Assembly (NCBI RefSeq): GCF_018882335.1
Contig: NZ_JACVOS010000003.1
Span: 1 to 64,000 of the forward strand
Direction: 5' to 3'
Source: Polynucleobacter sp. AM-25C3
Lineage (GTDB): Bacteria; Pseudomonadota; Gammaproteobacteria; Burkholderiales; Burkholderiaceae
DNA length: 64,000 nt
Numbering within the stretch: the stretch's first letter is position 1; each line of letters starts with the position of its first letter. Positions 8,016 through 15,403 of this stretch are shown piece after piece. The notes under the pieces were generated by a model. It saw only the letters and a program-made list of their open reading frames with translations. It had not been told where the DNA came from and did no database searches. A program made the position numbers and the translations under genes.

Positions 8016-8037
8016 TTAAAGCTTCATTCAGCTTTAA
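8016..8037. repeat. Inverted repeat after the membrane protein gene
   Basis: TTAAAGCT at 8016-8023 pairs with AGCTTTAA at 8030-8037 around a 6-nt loop. It lies between the convergent genes at 7184 and 8078 and may serve as a bidirectional 3'-end structure. No clear T tract follows on either strand. Confidence 0.4.
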
Positions 8038-8077
8038 GTGCCATCAGCAAGAGACAACTTAAGTCAGTAGTGCTGTA

Positions 8078-8608
8078 TTACGCTAAATCCCACAGCACAT
8101 TGTCTGTGTCTTTTATTCCTAATTCCTTAGTTAAGTATTGCCCCATCCACCCACTATCTCCTGCAATATCAACTTTGTGCTGTTGGTCTAATTCATCAAC
8201 GCTTAATTTGGCTTTTCTAACAAAACCATCAATCTCATTCCATTTCACATAGTCAGGCAAACCTCCAATAGCCATATGTATATGTAAATTCTTATGCGTT
8301 CTTTCACCTTCAATCACAACTACATACTTCAAGCTCATTCCATAAATCTTTGCACCCCTACAACCAAAAATTTGTCTGTTTAATTTGTGCTGAAAGTGTG
8401 TGGCAATGCGTCTGATGTCATCCTTATCAATCTTCTTAAAGTAAGTTCCCTTATCGTTTTTAACTTCAATAAATTGCTTTAAGGTAAGGGTTAAAGCAAT
8501 TGGATAGTCTTTATGAATGCTACTAAGCCAATTGCGTGTAGCCTCCTTTTGCGTAGGCTGTGCATTAGGTGAAAAAGCTGTTTTTTGTCTTATTTGTTGT
8601 ATGTTCAT
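8078..8608 (-). CDS. HUH endonuclease, rolling-circle replication initiator-like
   Basis: The 176-residue protein shows the three HUH motifs in order: a hydrophobic strand IALTLTLKQF (37-46), HIH at 109-111 within HKNLHIHMAIGG, and Y158-x-x-K161 in QYLTKE. These define single-strand nicking enzymes that start rolling-circle replication or transfer by linking Tyr to the 5' end of the nick. The size fits small plasmid or phage Rep proteins rather than large relaxases with helicase domains. In this island it could allow a replicating excised form. The upstream 270-bp spacer is the natural place for its origin. Confidence 0.75.
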   Translation of the reverse strand: MNIQQIRQKTAFSPNAQPTQKEATRNWLSSIHKDYPIALTLTLKQFIEVKNDKGTYFKKIDKDDIRRIATHFQHKLNRQIFGCRGAKIYGMSLKYVVVIEGERTHKNLHIHMAIGGLPDYVKWNEIDGFVRKAKLSVDELDQQHKVDIAGDSGWMGQYLTKELGIKDTDNVLWDLA

Positions 8609-8879
8609 ATCTTTATTTATCTATACCTAATAAAAGGTGAAAATAAAGTGTTTTTTCTTATATAAATCAGATACTTACGAAGGTATCGTTTTAAGCCATT
8701 TTCAGCGTATGAATGCGATTTGATGGCAGATGCCTTTTACCCCTACCCCCTCCCTATTAAAACCATACTTAATTAGCTTTTTTCTTATCTATTCGTAGGT
8801 TATTTAGGCAAATAGAGGTTGTCCTCGTCCATTTTCAGGCAATAAATTAAGTGTGCCCATTAACTTATAGGAGAAAAAA
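8609..8879. other. Gene-free spacer upstream of the HUH gene, candidate nick/origin region
   Basis: This interval lies between the divergent HUH gene and the DUF6641-like gene. It holds a short inverted repeat GATAC-ttacgaag-GTATC, a C-rich tract near 8740-8757 (G-rich on the minus strand) and an A+T-rich segment near 8757-8790. No coding region is seen. The origin role is inference from the neighbouring Rep-like gene. Confidence 0.35.
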
Positions 8880-9323
8880 ATGAGCACATTAAACGCACTT
8901 AAATTAGTTGTCAGTAAAAAGCATCAATCTGTAGCACCCATCGTTATGCGTCGCAATAAGCTCTGTGCAAAGCTACACGAACAAATTGAGCTTTGTGAAG
9001 CTCAAAAAGCAGGCAATACTTTTGCACCAAAGAAGCTTAAGAGTTACACAAATAAACACACGGGTGAGCGTATGACTGTTGAAACGGTTAAGCGTGTGCG
9101 TGAATGGTTTTGGATTGGTGATACAGGCAAGATTAATTTAGCTGTTAAGTATGGTGCAAAAACTTTGCCACTTAATAAAAAAGGTGCGAACGCGATTGAA
9201 CTTAACAATGGCGATGAGCTTATTGCTACGCTTAAGTCGCTAAAGGTTGCCGTATTAAATGGTGAGCTTGACGATGCCATCAATGATATGAGCTTGGCAA
9301 CACGACAAGCATTTGGCAAATAG
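8880..9323 (+). CDS. DUF6641-like mobile-element protein
   Basis: The 147-residue basic protein begins MSTLNALKLVVSKKHQS and contains RRNKLCAKLHEQIELCEAQK, APKKLKSYTNKHTGE and VREWFWIGDTGKINLAVKYG. This pattern is remembered from the DUF6641 family found in prophage-like and plasmid-like islands of proteobacteria. The assignment is from memory and was not searched. AGGAG at 8871-8875 sets the start. The function is unknown, and the conserved basic and tryptophan-rich core suggests nucleic-acid binding. Confidence 0.65.
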   Translation: MSTLNALKLVVSKKHQSVAPIVMRRNKLCAKLHEQIELCEAQKAGNTFAPKKLKSYTNKHTGERMTVETVKRVREWFWIGDTGKINLAVKYGAKTLPLNKKGANAIELNNGDELIATLKSLKVAVLNGELDDAINDMSLATRQAFGK

Positions 9324-9386
9324 GCTAATGGGCATTAATTGCCCATTTGTCATTGCCTGCTATTTTTAATTTACTGAAATAGAACT

Positions 9387-10412
9387 ATGCGAAATATTGT
9401 TGTAAAACCTCATCCCATTGTCTTTGATAAGGTAGAGCGATTAATCAATGTCAATGGGATGAATTTTGAAGAAGAATTCATTGCTAAAGTTATTAGCGAG
9501 CATTTGGCAAGACAGAAGAATGGGAAGCTTCCCACAATTACAGATGCTTTTGAAATCTATATGAGTGAAAGTGCCTCTGCTCATCGCCCAACATTTGTAA
9601 AACACGCCTCCTACCACTTCCGTAGCTTTAAAGATTTCTTTGGTGACTTAACTTTAGATGAGTTAAAGCATTGGCACATCACACAATATAGAGATTTTCA
9701 GCTTGGAAGAGGGCTAAACCCAACAAGCATTCGCAAACATAACAACACGCTAAATGCTATGTTGAATGTTGCATTCAAGCACTTAGATATAGATAGGCTA
9801 AGTCCATTTAGGGCACTAAAAATAAGGGGCGAAGGGGATGTTAAGCGTCCAATGCCAACCATCACTACAGAACTCATATATCAAGTTAAAGAGCACTTGC
9901 TAAAGAAGCCAACCCCACACAAGCTTGTTGCCCTAATACAGCTTAATACGGGATTTAGACTATCTGAACCTCTATTTGCAAGATTAGAAGATTGCGTGTT
10001 GGAGCACGACATTCCTCACTTGTGGGTTAGGAAGAATGCATTAAGCGATAGAAAAACAAAATCAAGTATTCGTTGTGTGCCGTTGTGTGGAGTTTCATTA
10101 GATGCTGCCAAAGAGCTCTACAAGATTGCCCAAAGAAGAAACAGCGAGTGGTTCATTCCACACTATGCAAGACATAATGGCAATACAAGCTGTTCACAAA
10201 TTATTAAGAAAACCTTAAAAGAGTTTGACTTTAAGAGTCATATGTTTAGGCACGCAATCATAGACAGGTTGAAGGCTTGCAATGACATACCTACGCGACT
10301 TGCTGAGAGTATTACAGGGCATAGCAGTGGGGGAAGTGAATTTAATACCTATGGGACTGTTGGCTACACACTTGAACAAAAGCGTGATGTTATTTTGAAG
10401 GTGTTAATTTAA
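9387..10412 (+). CDS. Tyrosine recombinase / phage-type integrase
   Basis: The 341-residue protein has an N-terminal SAM-like core-binding domain (about 48-145) and a complete catalytic domain. The catalytic residues are Arg191 in NTGFRLSEP, Lys at 223 or 225, HMFRH with His285 and Arg288, His312 in GHSSGG, and nucleophile Tyr322 in FNTYG. It sits in the middle of the island rather than at an end, so it may be the relic of another inserted element or an internal resolvase. It runs on the plus strand, opposite to the end integrase. Confidence 0.88.
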   Translation: MRNIVVKPHPIVFDKVERLINVNGMNFEEEFIAKVISEHLARQKNGKLPTITDAFEIYMSESASAHRPTFVKHASYHFRSFKDFFGDLTLDELKHWHITQYRDFQLGRGLNPTSIRKHNNTLNAMLNVAFKHLDIDRLSPFRALKIRGEGDVKRPMPTITTELIYQVKEHLLKKPTPHKLVALIQLNTGFRLSEPLFARLEDCVLEHDIPHLWVRKNALSDRKTKSSIRCVPLCGVSLDAAKELYKIAQRRNSEWFIPHYARHNGNTSCSQIIKKTLKEFDFKSHMFRHAIIDRLKACNDIPTRLAESITGHSSGGSEFNTYGTVGYTLEQKRDVILKVLI

Positions 10413-10460
10413 TTACTTGCAAATTTCTCATCTAAATATAAGAAAAAAATAAATAAATAT

Positions 10461-10607
10461 ATGAAGAGATATAAAGCGATAGTGAATGCAAGTGGTATGT
10501 GGGTTGAGACAATTCTCTATGCTCAAAATCAAGCTCAGGCATACAAAATATTCCAAGCAATCTTTGGCTCTTCAAATGTTCCACATCAACCACAACCTAT
10601 TGCCTAA
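10461..10607 (+). CDS. Small mobile-element protein (48 aa)
   Basis: The frame ATG 10461 to TAA 10605-10607 encodes a 48-residue protein starting MKRYKAIVNASGMWVETILY. The pattern of a short beta strand, a Trp-Val-Glu-Thr segment, and then ALN/AQN-like residues ending in a helix resembles small proteins of beta- and gammaproteobacterial plasmids and ICEs. It has an A-rich leader without a clear Shine-Dalgarno. It is followed by a second small gene one base after its stop codon. Confidence 0.55.
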   Translation: MKRYKAIVNASGMWVETILYAQNQAQAYKIFQAIFGSSNVPHQPQPIA

Positions 10608-10608
10608 T

Positions 10609-10779
10609 ATGCTAATTAAAGAGATTGCAACCATCAAACCACTAACACCTGAAAAGGCTCGTATCAAAGCATTGCAGACTCAAAAAGATAATGCCAATAA
10701 GGCTCTTAAGGCAGAACGAGACAGACAAAGGATTGCAAAGGCACAAAAAAGCCTCAATACAGCATTACATACACAGTAG
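10609..10779 (+). CDS. Small basic helical protein (56 aa)
   Basis: The ATG at 10609 is one base after the previous stop, giving MLIKEIATIKPLTPEKARIK and a long Lys/Arg/Gln-rich helix (about residues 15-50). The same reading frame is open further upstream, but there it overlaps the 48-aa gene and reads as unlikely protein, so the internal start is preferred. Coupled translation with the 48-aa protein is likely. The pair recurs, as remembered, in Burkholderiaceae mobile elements; the function is unknown. Confidence 0.55.
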   Translation: MLIKEIATIKPLTPEKARIKALQTQKDNANKALKAERDRQRIAKAQKSLNTALHTQ

Positions 10780-10826
10780 CATTACTACTAAGGCAAACCT
10801 TGTCTAAATTCCGTATCATTCAGGCT

Positions 10827-11270
10827 ATGGCTGATAAAGAAAGAATCATTAAGAAGTATGCAAGCAGAAGGTTATATGACACCTTTGAAAGCGAATATAT
10901 TGCATTCAAAGAATTGCAGAACCTTATTGCTAAAGGCATCCCATTAAAAATTATTGATGCCAAAACCAAAGAGGATGTCACTCGCCCTGTAATTGTTAGT
11001 CTTGTATTGGAAAACACAGAGTTGTTTAGTCAATTCTCTGACGAATTCCTTAAAAAGATTATTTGCTTATATGGATACACTGAAGAGCAAAGAGATATGT
11101 TTAGCGATTACATCCAAAAGTCTTTAGAAGCATTTGCTAATTCGCACACTAAATTCCTTAATCCTTTAAGCACTGATTCACTTGAGTATTTGAACCATTT
11201 AGGCAAAGAACATCAAAAGCTAACTGAAAAGTTTATGAATGAACTTTTGAAGTTTGGCAAACAAAGTTAA
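10827..11270 (+). CDS. PhaR-like polyhydroxyalkanoate regulator N-terminal domain protein
   Basis: From the ATG at 10827 the protein is 147 residues and begins MADKERIIKKYASRRLYDT. It continues with YIAFKELQNLIAKGIPLKIIDAKTKEDVTRPVI. This matches the DNA-binding domain of PHA/PHB synthesis repressors (PhaR), which bind both PHB granules and phasin promoters. The C-terminal half is short and helical with a Phe/Leu pattern. In core genomes PhaR sits with phaCAB, so an island-borne copy is unusual. It could modulate host carbon storage or regulate the element itself. Its last 51 bases overlap the antisense gene at 11220. Confidence 0.75.
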   Translation: MADKERIIKKYASRRLYDTFESEYIAFKELQNLIAKGIPLKIIDAKTKEDVTRPVIVSLVLENTELFSQFSDEFLKKIICLYGYTEEQRDMFSDYIQKSLEAFANSHTKFLNPLSTDSLEYLNHLGKEHQKLTEKFMNELLKFGKQS

Positions 11271-11612
11271 TTTTGGTTTAGTGCGAGCACGAGAGCCTAT
11301 TGGACCGTTGTGCCTTAAGTAAGTGTCCATCTCGTCTTGAAATTGTTCTGCTTGTTTTACTTCTTCTTCAGTTTTCTCTCTGTAAAACTCTTTCGTAAAT
11401 TCTTCTATTGTTTGCGGTTGCCTTCCTGCCTTTGCCTCAAACTCTTTGTGAATCTCGTAACAACTCAATAAGAACTCTTCATCACTCTTTTCAAATATCT
11501 CAGCAAGGATATCTTTAGGCATTGGCTGTTCAGCTTGAACACTCTTATTGAGACTTTCCACTGCCTCCTCAGCAAACTTCAACGAATACTGTTTATGCGT
11601 CTCCTTGTCCAT
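11220..11612 (-). CDS. Unknown acidic helical protein
   Basis: The 130-residue protein is rich in Glu, Lys and Gln and is probably mostly helical, with a coiled-coil-like middle. It ends in a basic amphipathic helix LTLFAKLQKFIHKLFS. The 3' 51 bp overlap the PhaR-like gene on the other strand. It starts two bases after the stop of the secreted repeat protein, so the genes at 11220-12444 read as one leftward operon. No family is recognised. Confidence 0.6.
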   Translation of the reverse strand: MDKETHKQYSLKFAEEAVESLNKSVQAEQPMPKDILAEIFEKSDEEFLLSCYEIHKEFEAKAGRQPQTIEEFTKEFYREKTEEEVKQAEQFQDEMDTYLRHNGPIGSRARTKPKLTLFAKLQKFIHKLFS

Positions 11613-11614
11613 AA

Positions 11615-11941
11615 TTACATCCCGCGTGGACTACTTGGAAATATTGGACTCGTTGGAAATGTTGGTGCAGATGGTGCATTCATTGGTGCTTGTTGAAATT
11701 GCTGTATGGGCTGTGGTGATTGTGCAGTTCCCATTGGCATCCCATTAGCATTTGAGTAGTAAGTTGTATTACCACTTTGCTGTGCAGTTCCCATAGGCAT
11801 TCCATTAGCGTTTGAGTAGTAAGTTGTATTACCACTCCTTTGTGCCGTTCCTAATGGCATCCCATTGGAGTCTGAATAGTAGGTGGTTTGAGCAAATGCT
11901 AATGTGGATAGGAATAGAAATGCAATCGCAAAATATTTCAT
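11615..11941 (-). CDS. Secreted protein with three 20-residue repeats
   Basis: The 108-residue protein has a signal peptide (MKYFAIAFLFLSTLAFAQ, cleavage near residue 17). Three repeats of about 20 residues follow, each with the pattern TTYYSNANGMPMGTAQ, and then a Pro/Gln-rich tail ending SPIFPSSPRGM. A periplasmic or surface location is likely. The stop is followed within 2 bp by the gene at 11612, and the start overlaps the membrane gene at 11938 by 4 bp. Function unknown; low-complexity surface proteins of this kind often vary by repeat number. Confidence 0.7.
   Translation of the reverse strand: MKYFAIAFLFLSTLAFAQTTYYSDSNGMPLGTAQRSGNTTYYSNANGMPMGTAQQSGNTTYYSNANGMPMGTAQSPQPIQQFQQAPMNAPSAPTFPTSPIFPSSPRGM
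11721..11887. repeat. 60-bp tandem repeats within the secreted protein gene
   Basis: Units begin at 11721, 11781 and 11841, each opening TGTGCAGTTCCCAT or a close variant and running 60 bp. The third unit is incomplete and more diverged. The first two differ at only a few positions, which suggests a fairly recent duplication and possible slippage in copy number. Confidence 0.85.
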
Positions 11942-12444
11942 AAAACTCCTTTTTTTATTAAGGCACCATATCTATTAGTCAAAGTATCTAATAGCTTATT
12001 TCTTTCTCCGTAAATAATCAAAGCTTGATTTGTGACGCTATCAATCATTTTTTGGGTTGGTATTGATTTAATCAATGGGGTTGAGCTTGCTTGCTGAGCA
12101 ACCAATAATTGATATTGGGTTTGATACAAATATGACTTGTAGGTATTAATTGCCAAATTAAAGCTATTAAATTCATCTTTAATATCCTCAAAATATAGTT
12201 TCGTCAGCATCTCAACAGTCCCCAATGCCGTCTCATCAATCTCTATCTCATCCTTACTAAACAAATATCGCTCTTTTAATTTCTCAACCATATAGTCAAT
12301 ACTTACTAAAGACATTGCATACTTTTCTATACGCTCTCGTTTAGTTTTTACCAAATCCCTGTGTAAGCCAAGCTTAATTGTGATGTATGAGCTAATAAAG
12401 CCTGATGCAAGTGTTATCAATGCTGTAAGCAGATAATTCTCCAT
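11938..12444 (-). CDS. Membrane-anchored protein of unknown function
   Basis: Using the ATG at 12444, just behind the integrase stop, the protein has 168 residues and begins MENYLLTALITLASGFISSY, a single N-terminal membrane helix. A long, mostly helical cytoplasmic part with many Lys/Glu residues follows. An alternative start at 12483 would overlap the integrase gene. It is probably cotranscribed with the integrase and the secreted repeat protein. No family is recognised. Confidence 0.65.
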   Translation of the reverse strand: MENYLLTALITLASGFISSYITIKLGLHRDLVKTKRERIEKYAMSLVSIDYMVEKLKERYLFSKDEIEIDETALGTVEMLTKLYFEDIKDEFNSFNLAINTYKSYLYQTQYQLLVAQQASSTPLIKSIPTQKMIDSVTNQALIIYGERNKLLDTLTNRYGALIKKGVL

Positions 12445-12445
12445 A

Positions 12446-13696
12446 TCAACCAACCTTCCTCTTACCCATACGCTTTCCTGCAACTTTTCTCGCTATGTGT
12501 GCAGGTGTTATATGTCCATAATACTTTTCAATCATTGGCACACTTGTTCCCATTTGCTTTGATAGCTCATACACATCCATTTCACCCTCTAATAAGGATA
12601 AGTGGGCATAAGTATGTCGCAAGCTATACAGAGTCTTGTTTTCACCATTCTTATTCAAACCACTATCTCGCATTAAGTGCCTAAATGTGCCATTCAAGTG
12701 GTTGCTTGTTGTGCCATCCCTCAACTTAAAAACATAGTCATCAACACGCTTCTTAAGCAACCCATCAAAACTTAATTTGCTAATTGCAGGATTGCGAAGC
12801 TGTAAGCGTTCTAAATAATCTTGCGTGTTATGTCTTGCAATTAATTCTCGTTTACCTGTTTTGCCATCCACTGTAATCTCTAAAAATCGCTCCCCATCTG
12901 TGGTTATCCACTGTATGTTTTTCCACTTTAGGTTTAACGCCTCTGTGCCGTGCCTCATACCTGTGTTGGCAAGTATTAGCACATAGTCTCTTAGAAGCTC
13001 ACGCATATCTTTAGTGCGTTGCATATGCCCTTTTTTGCACCAAGTTGCCATAAAGCTTGTAAGACTTTTATATTCACTCTTACTAAATGCAGGACGAGGC
13101 TTGCTCTTGCTTCCATCATTCTTTAAGCTTGGGATATGGGTTCTACTCATATACCCCATATCCACAGCGTATTCCAATACTCTGTTTAATGCTGTGTTGT
13201 GATTGGTGATGGTGCTTGCACGAGGTTTCTTGCCCATCTCCTCTTCTCTCCACTCATCAAATTTAACCAATGCCTCATAGTCAATTCCATTGATGTTGTA
13301 GTTTTTAAAAAAGGGGATAAGGTATTTGTTAATAACAGAGATGTAGGTTTGATATACAACCTTACCTTTGCCACCATCTAACTGTGCTTGCAAGCCCTCA
13401 GCAACCACTTTTGCAACAGCACCAAACTTCTTGCTTGTAATGACAATATCTTCATCATCCAAAAATCTTGCTCTGTCATATTCCTCGCAAGCTACCTTAC
13501 CTGCATAGTCAGCGTTTCGCTCTTTAGTGCTTATGCGATGCCATTTGTTCTTTAGTTTGTATCGTGCTTGCCACTTGTCGCTGTTCTCTCTTTTGTAGAG
13601 AACAACATCACCATCGCGTAGGTGAATTAAGTTGTCGCTGATAGCTACAGAATTGATGTTTGTATTTTTGCGAGGAACTGAAAGTTTTTTGGGCAT
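12446..13696 (-). CDS. Island integrase (tyrosine recombinase) adjacent to tRNA-Phe
   Basis: This is the enzyme expected to insert the island at the tRNA-Phe 3' end. From the ATG at 13696 it has 416 residues; a TTG start at 13756 would add 20. The numbers that follow count from that TTG. The N-terminal part is an arm-binding-like domain, and the middle (about 112-205) a core-binding domain. The catalytic residues are Arg268 (NTGMRHGTE), Lys299, YSLRHTYAH with Arg380, and the paired tyrosines in EKYYGH (412-413). The first His of HxxR is Tyr and the GH motif is GT, a pattern common in the MGTS..MIE.YYGH integrase subfamily. The gene begins about 120 bp from the att core and points away from it. 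Confidence 0.92.
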   Translation of the reverse strand: MPKKLSVPRKNTNINSVAISDNLIHLRDGDVVLYKRENSDKWQARYKLKNKWHRISTKERNADYAGKVACEEYDRARFLDDEDIVITSKKFGAVAKVVAEGLQAQLDGGKGKVVYQTYISVINKYLIPFFKNYNINGIDYEALVKFDEWREEEMGKKPRASTITNHNTALNRVLEYAVDMGYMSRTHIPSLKNDGSKSKPRPAFSKSEYKSLTSFMATWCKKGHMQRTKDMRELLRDYVLILANTGMRHGTEALNLKWKNIQWITTDGERFLEITVDGKTGKRELIARHNTQDYLERLQLRNPAISKLSFDGLLKKRVDDYVFKLRDGTTSNHLNGTFRHLMRDSGLNKNGENKTLYSLRHTYAHLSLLEGEMDVYELSKQMGTSVPMIEKYYGHITPAHIARKVAGKRMGKRKVG

Positions 13697-13815
13697 ATCG
13701 CTCTGCGAGGCTGATAAACATTGAATGTAATGTTTTACAGCGTATACCCATTTCAAAACTGTGTAAAGAGTGTGTTATAGAATTTTGTGACACACTTTCG
13801 GGCTGTAGCCCTGTA

Positions 13816-13864
13816 TTCTTGGTGGCCCGGGGCGGAATCGAACCACCGACACAAGGATTTTCAA
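13816..13864. repeat. Right attachment site within tRNA-Phe
   Basis: These 49 bases are identical to 133-181. Here they form the 3' part of the intact tRNA gene, so insertion preserved a functional tRNA. The strand-exchange point must lie inside this segment. Confidence 0.9.
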
Positions 13865-13895
13865 TCCTCTGCTCTACCGACTGAGCTACCAGGCC
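13820..13895 (-). tRNA. tRNA-Phe (anticodon GAA)
   Basis: The 76-nt minus-strand gene folds as a standard tRNA: acceptor strands GGCCTGG and CCGGGCC with one G-T pair, D arm GCTCAGTCGGTAGAGC, anticodon arm AGGATTGAAAATCCT with anticodon GAA, and T arm GGTGGTTCGATTCCGCC. The terminal CCA is encoded. It is the integration site of the island to its left, which rebuilt its 3' half. It is the only intact tRNA gene found in the window. Confidence 0.97.
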
Positions 13896-13905
13896 AAGAG
13901 TTGGA

Positions 13906-13937
13906 ATTATAAATGAAACTGCTTTCTAAGCTGCCAA
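13906..13937 (-). promoter_or_regulatory. Probable tRNA-Phe promoter
   Basis: A perfect TATAAT on the minus strand (13911-13906) lies 10 bp before the tRNA start. TTGGCA at 13937-13932 is a possible -35 but at a long 20-bp spacing. The first ~25 bp upstream of the tRNA are shared with the remnant at 17935-17967, where the -10 is TATAAA. Confidence 0.45.
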
Positions 13938-13947
13938 TTATGGTCTG

Positions 13948-14137
13948 CTGTTGAAATTCTGCCTCAACTACACCCCTACTAGCCCATAACTACTGGATCT
14001 GACGCGCTCTAGAGCACCCACTCAATTTGCGTTTGTAGTGTTGTCACTTTTTGGATGGGGTGGCGTTGGGCGTAGTTATTGGATAGTGATGGGGAATATT
14101 TGAGGGATGAGGCGGGGATGTATTAATCCTCTGCTCT
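13948..14137. repeat. Left copy of the ~190-bp direct repeat
   Basis: It matches 17758-17947 at a constant offset of 3810 with about eight mismatches, clustered near 14057-14067. It ends in AATCCTCTGCTCT (14125-14137), a 13-nt piece of the tRNA-Phe anticodon and D arms, after which homology stops. Confidence 0.9.
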
Positions 14138-14284
14138 GTTGTGGTTTGGTGGTGGGGCGTGATTGAGGCGTCGTTTAAGACGACAGTTGGCGGGTGGGGG
14201 TTGGCTGTTATGAAGTGAGGGGCAGTCACTCAGATTCATTAATTGCGATGGACAGGAAACGACCCAATGCCCGCATTGCAATCA

Positions 14285-15403
14285 CTATTTTCTTGTATAC
14301 GTCTCTGCCGATGCAAGTGCAGCACCTGCATTTGCGCCACCTACTATCAAAACATCTCCATTTAATAAACGTGCTTCAGCCTGACGCCAGCGAGGTACCG
14401 TCATAGATCCAGTGACTAAAAATGTACCGGCAGCTGGATCATAAAGCTCTGCAGAAGAAAGTGCATTTACTCCATCATATCCACCAGCAATTAGAACCTT
14501 GCCATCGATCAATAGTGTTGATGTTTGTCGACCAGTCGGAGTGTTCATTGAACCTGTATTAGAAAAAGTACCGGCTCCTGAGTTATACAAGTTAGCAGAT
14601 GCAAGAGTGGCATCATTCACACCATATCCACCTGCAATCAGTACTTTTCCATCCAATAACAGGTTGGCTGTTGGATAGCGCCGAGGTTGACCCATTGATC
14701 CTGTCGCAGTAAATACACCAGTAGCAGGATCGTAAATTTCTGGGGCATCCAAATTGGCTCCGTTGTAGCCACCAGCTATTAATACTTTACCGTTATTGAG
14801 TAAGGTTGCCGTTTGATTCCGACGGGCAGTCGTTAAAGACCCTGTGGGAGAAAATATTCCCGTTGCAGGATCATAGATTTCAGCGCTAGCAAGTGCGCAA
14901 CAAGCGCTATCGTAGTCATACCCGCCAACCACTAGTACCCTACCATTATCTAGCATGGTTGCAGTGGGGTTTAAACGCGGAGTACTCATATTGCTCGTCG
15001 TTTGCCATGTAGCAGCTGTAGGGTTATAAATTTCAACAGTGTCAATACCGGTAAAACTTACACCTTCACCCCCTGCCACGAAAATATGTCCATTTAAAAG
15101 TCGCACAGAGGCGGCACCATAGCGTGGGTTATTCATAGATCCCGTTGCGCTAAATGTCCTTGAGACAGGATCGTAGAGATCGGCTGAGGCAACCGCAATT
15201 GCCCCAGAACCTACGCCGCCGGCCACAAGCACGCGCCCATCAAGTAATAAATTGGCGGTTGGCATCGAGCGAGGAGACGTCATCATGCCCGTTGCAGTGA
15301 ATGTACCCGTAGCACCAGATGAACTTGAATCTCCATTACCGCCACAAGAAATGACAAGACTTCCTATGCCAGCACACAAAACTAATGAAATAAACTTTTT
15401 CAT
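14285..15403 (-). CDS. Kelch-repeat lipoprotein
   Basis: The 372-residue protein has a lipoprotein signal ([20 protein letters not shown]; Cys20 as the lipidated residue) and a Ser/Gly linker. About seven Kelch-type repeats of ~48 residues follow, each with a pattern such as [18 protein letters not shown] followed by [14 protein letters not shown]. This predicts a beta-propeller anchored to a membrane and facing the periplasm or cell surface, probably binding a ligand or partner. No catalytic residues are evident. It lies with the amidohydrolase inside the repeat-bounded module at the tRNA locus, but a 310-bp gap separates them, so they need not be one operon. Confidence 0.85.
   Translation of the reverse strand: MKKFISLVLCAGIGSLVISCGGNGDSSSSGATGTFTATGMMTSPRSMPTANLLLDGRVLVAGGVGSGAIAVASADLYDPVSRTFSATGSMNNPRYGAASVRLLNGHIFVAGGEGVSFTGIDTVEIYNPTAATWQTTSNMSTPRLNPTATMLDNGRVLVVGGYDYDSACCALASAEIYDPATGIFSPTGSLTTARRNQTATLLNNGKVLIAGGYNGANLDAPEIYDPATGVFTATGSMGQPRRYPTANLLLDGKVLIAGGYGVNDATLASANLYNSGAGTFSNTGSMNTPTGRQTSTLLIDGKVLIAGGYDGVNALSSAELYDPAAGTFLVTGSMTVPRWRQAEARLLNGDVLIVGGANAGAALASAETYTRK

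Larger units (their letters stand above)
133..13864. mobile_element. Genomic island integrated in tRNA-Phe
   Basis: The segment lies between two identical 49-bp copies of the tRNA-Phe 3' half plus a few flanking bases. A tyrosine integrase gene (12446-13696) ends the island next to the intact tRNA, the usual layout of tRNA-targeting elements. The cargo is A+T-richer than the flanking core genes and consists mainly of restriction-modification, recombinase, replication-initiator and unknown genes. No conjugation genes, capsid genes or relaxase operon are visible, so it is more likely an integrative plasmid, a mobilizable or satellite element, or a decayed island than a self-transmissible ICE or complete prophage. 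Confidence 0.85.
13896..14284. other. Gene-free spacer between tRNA-Phe and the Kelch gene
   Basis: The stretch holds the tRNA promoter, the left ~190-bp direct repeat (13948-14137) and an imperfect palindrome GTCGTTTAAGACGAC at 14170-14184. The G+T-rich reading frames here do not resemble protein. I see no gene. Confidence 0.6.

Noticed and set aside
8740..8757. G-rich minus-strand tract as a G-quadruplex
   Set aside because: Only three clear G runs are present, so a stable four-tract quadruplex is not supported; kept only as part of the candidate origin region.
10486..10608. Upstream extension of the 56-aa protein to 97 residues
   Set aside because: It overlaps the better-supported 48-aa gene at 10461-10607 in another frame, and its extra residues look random.
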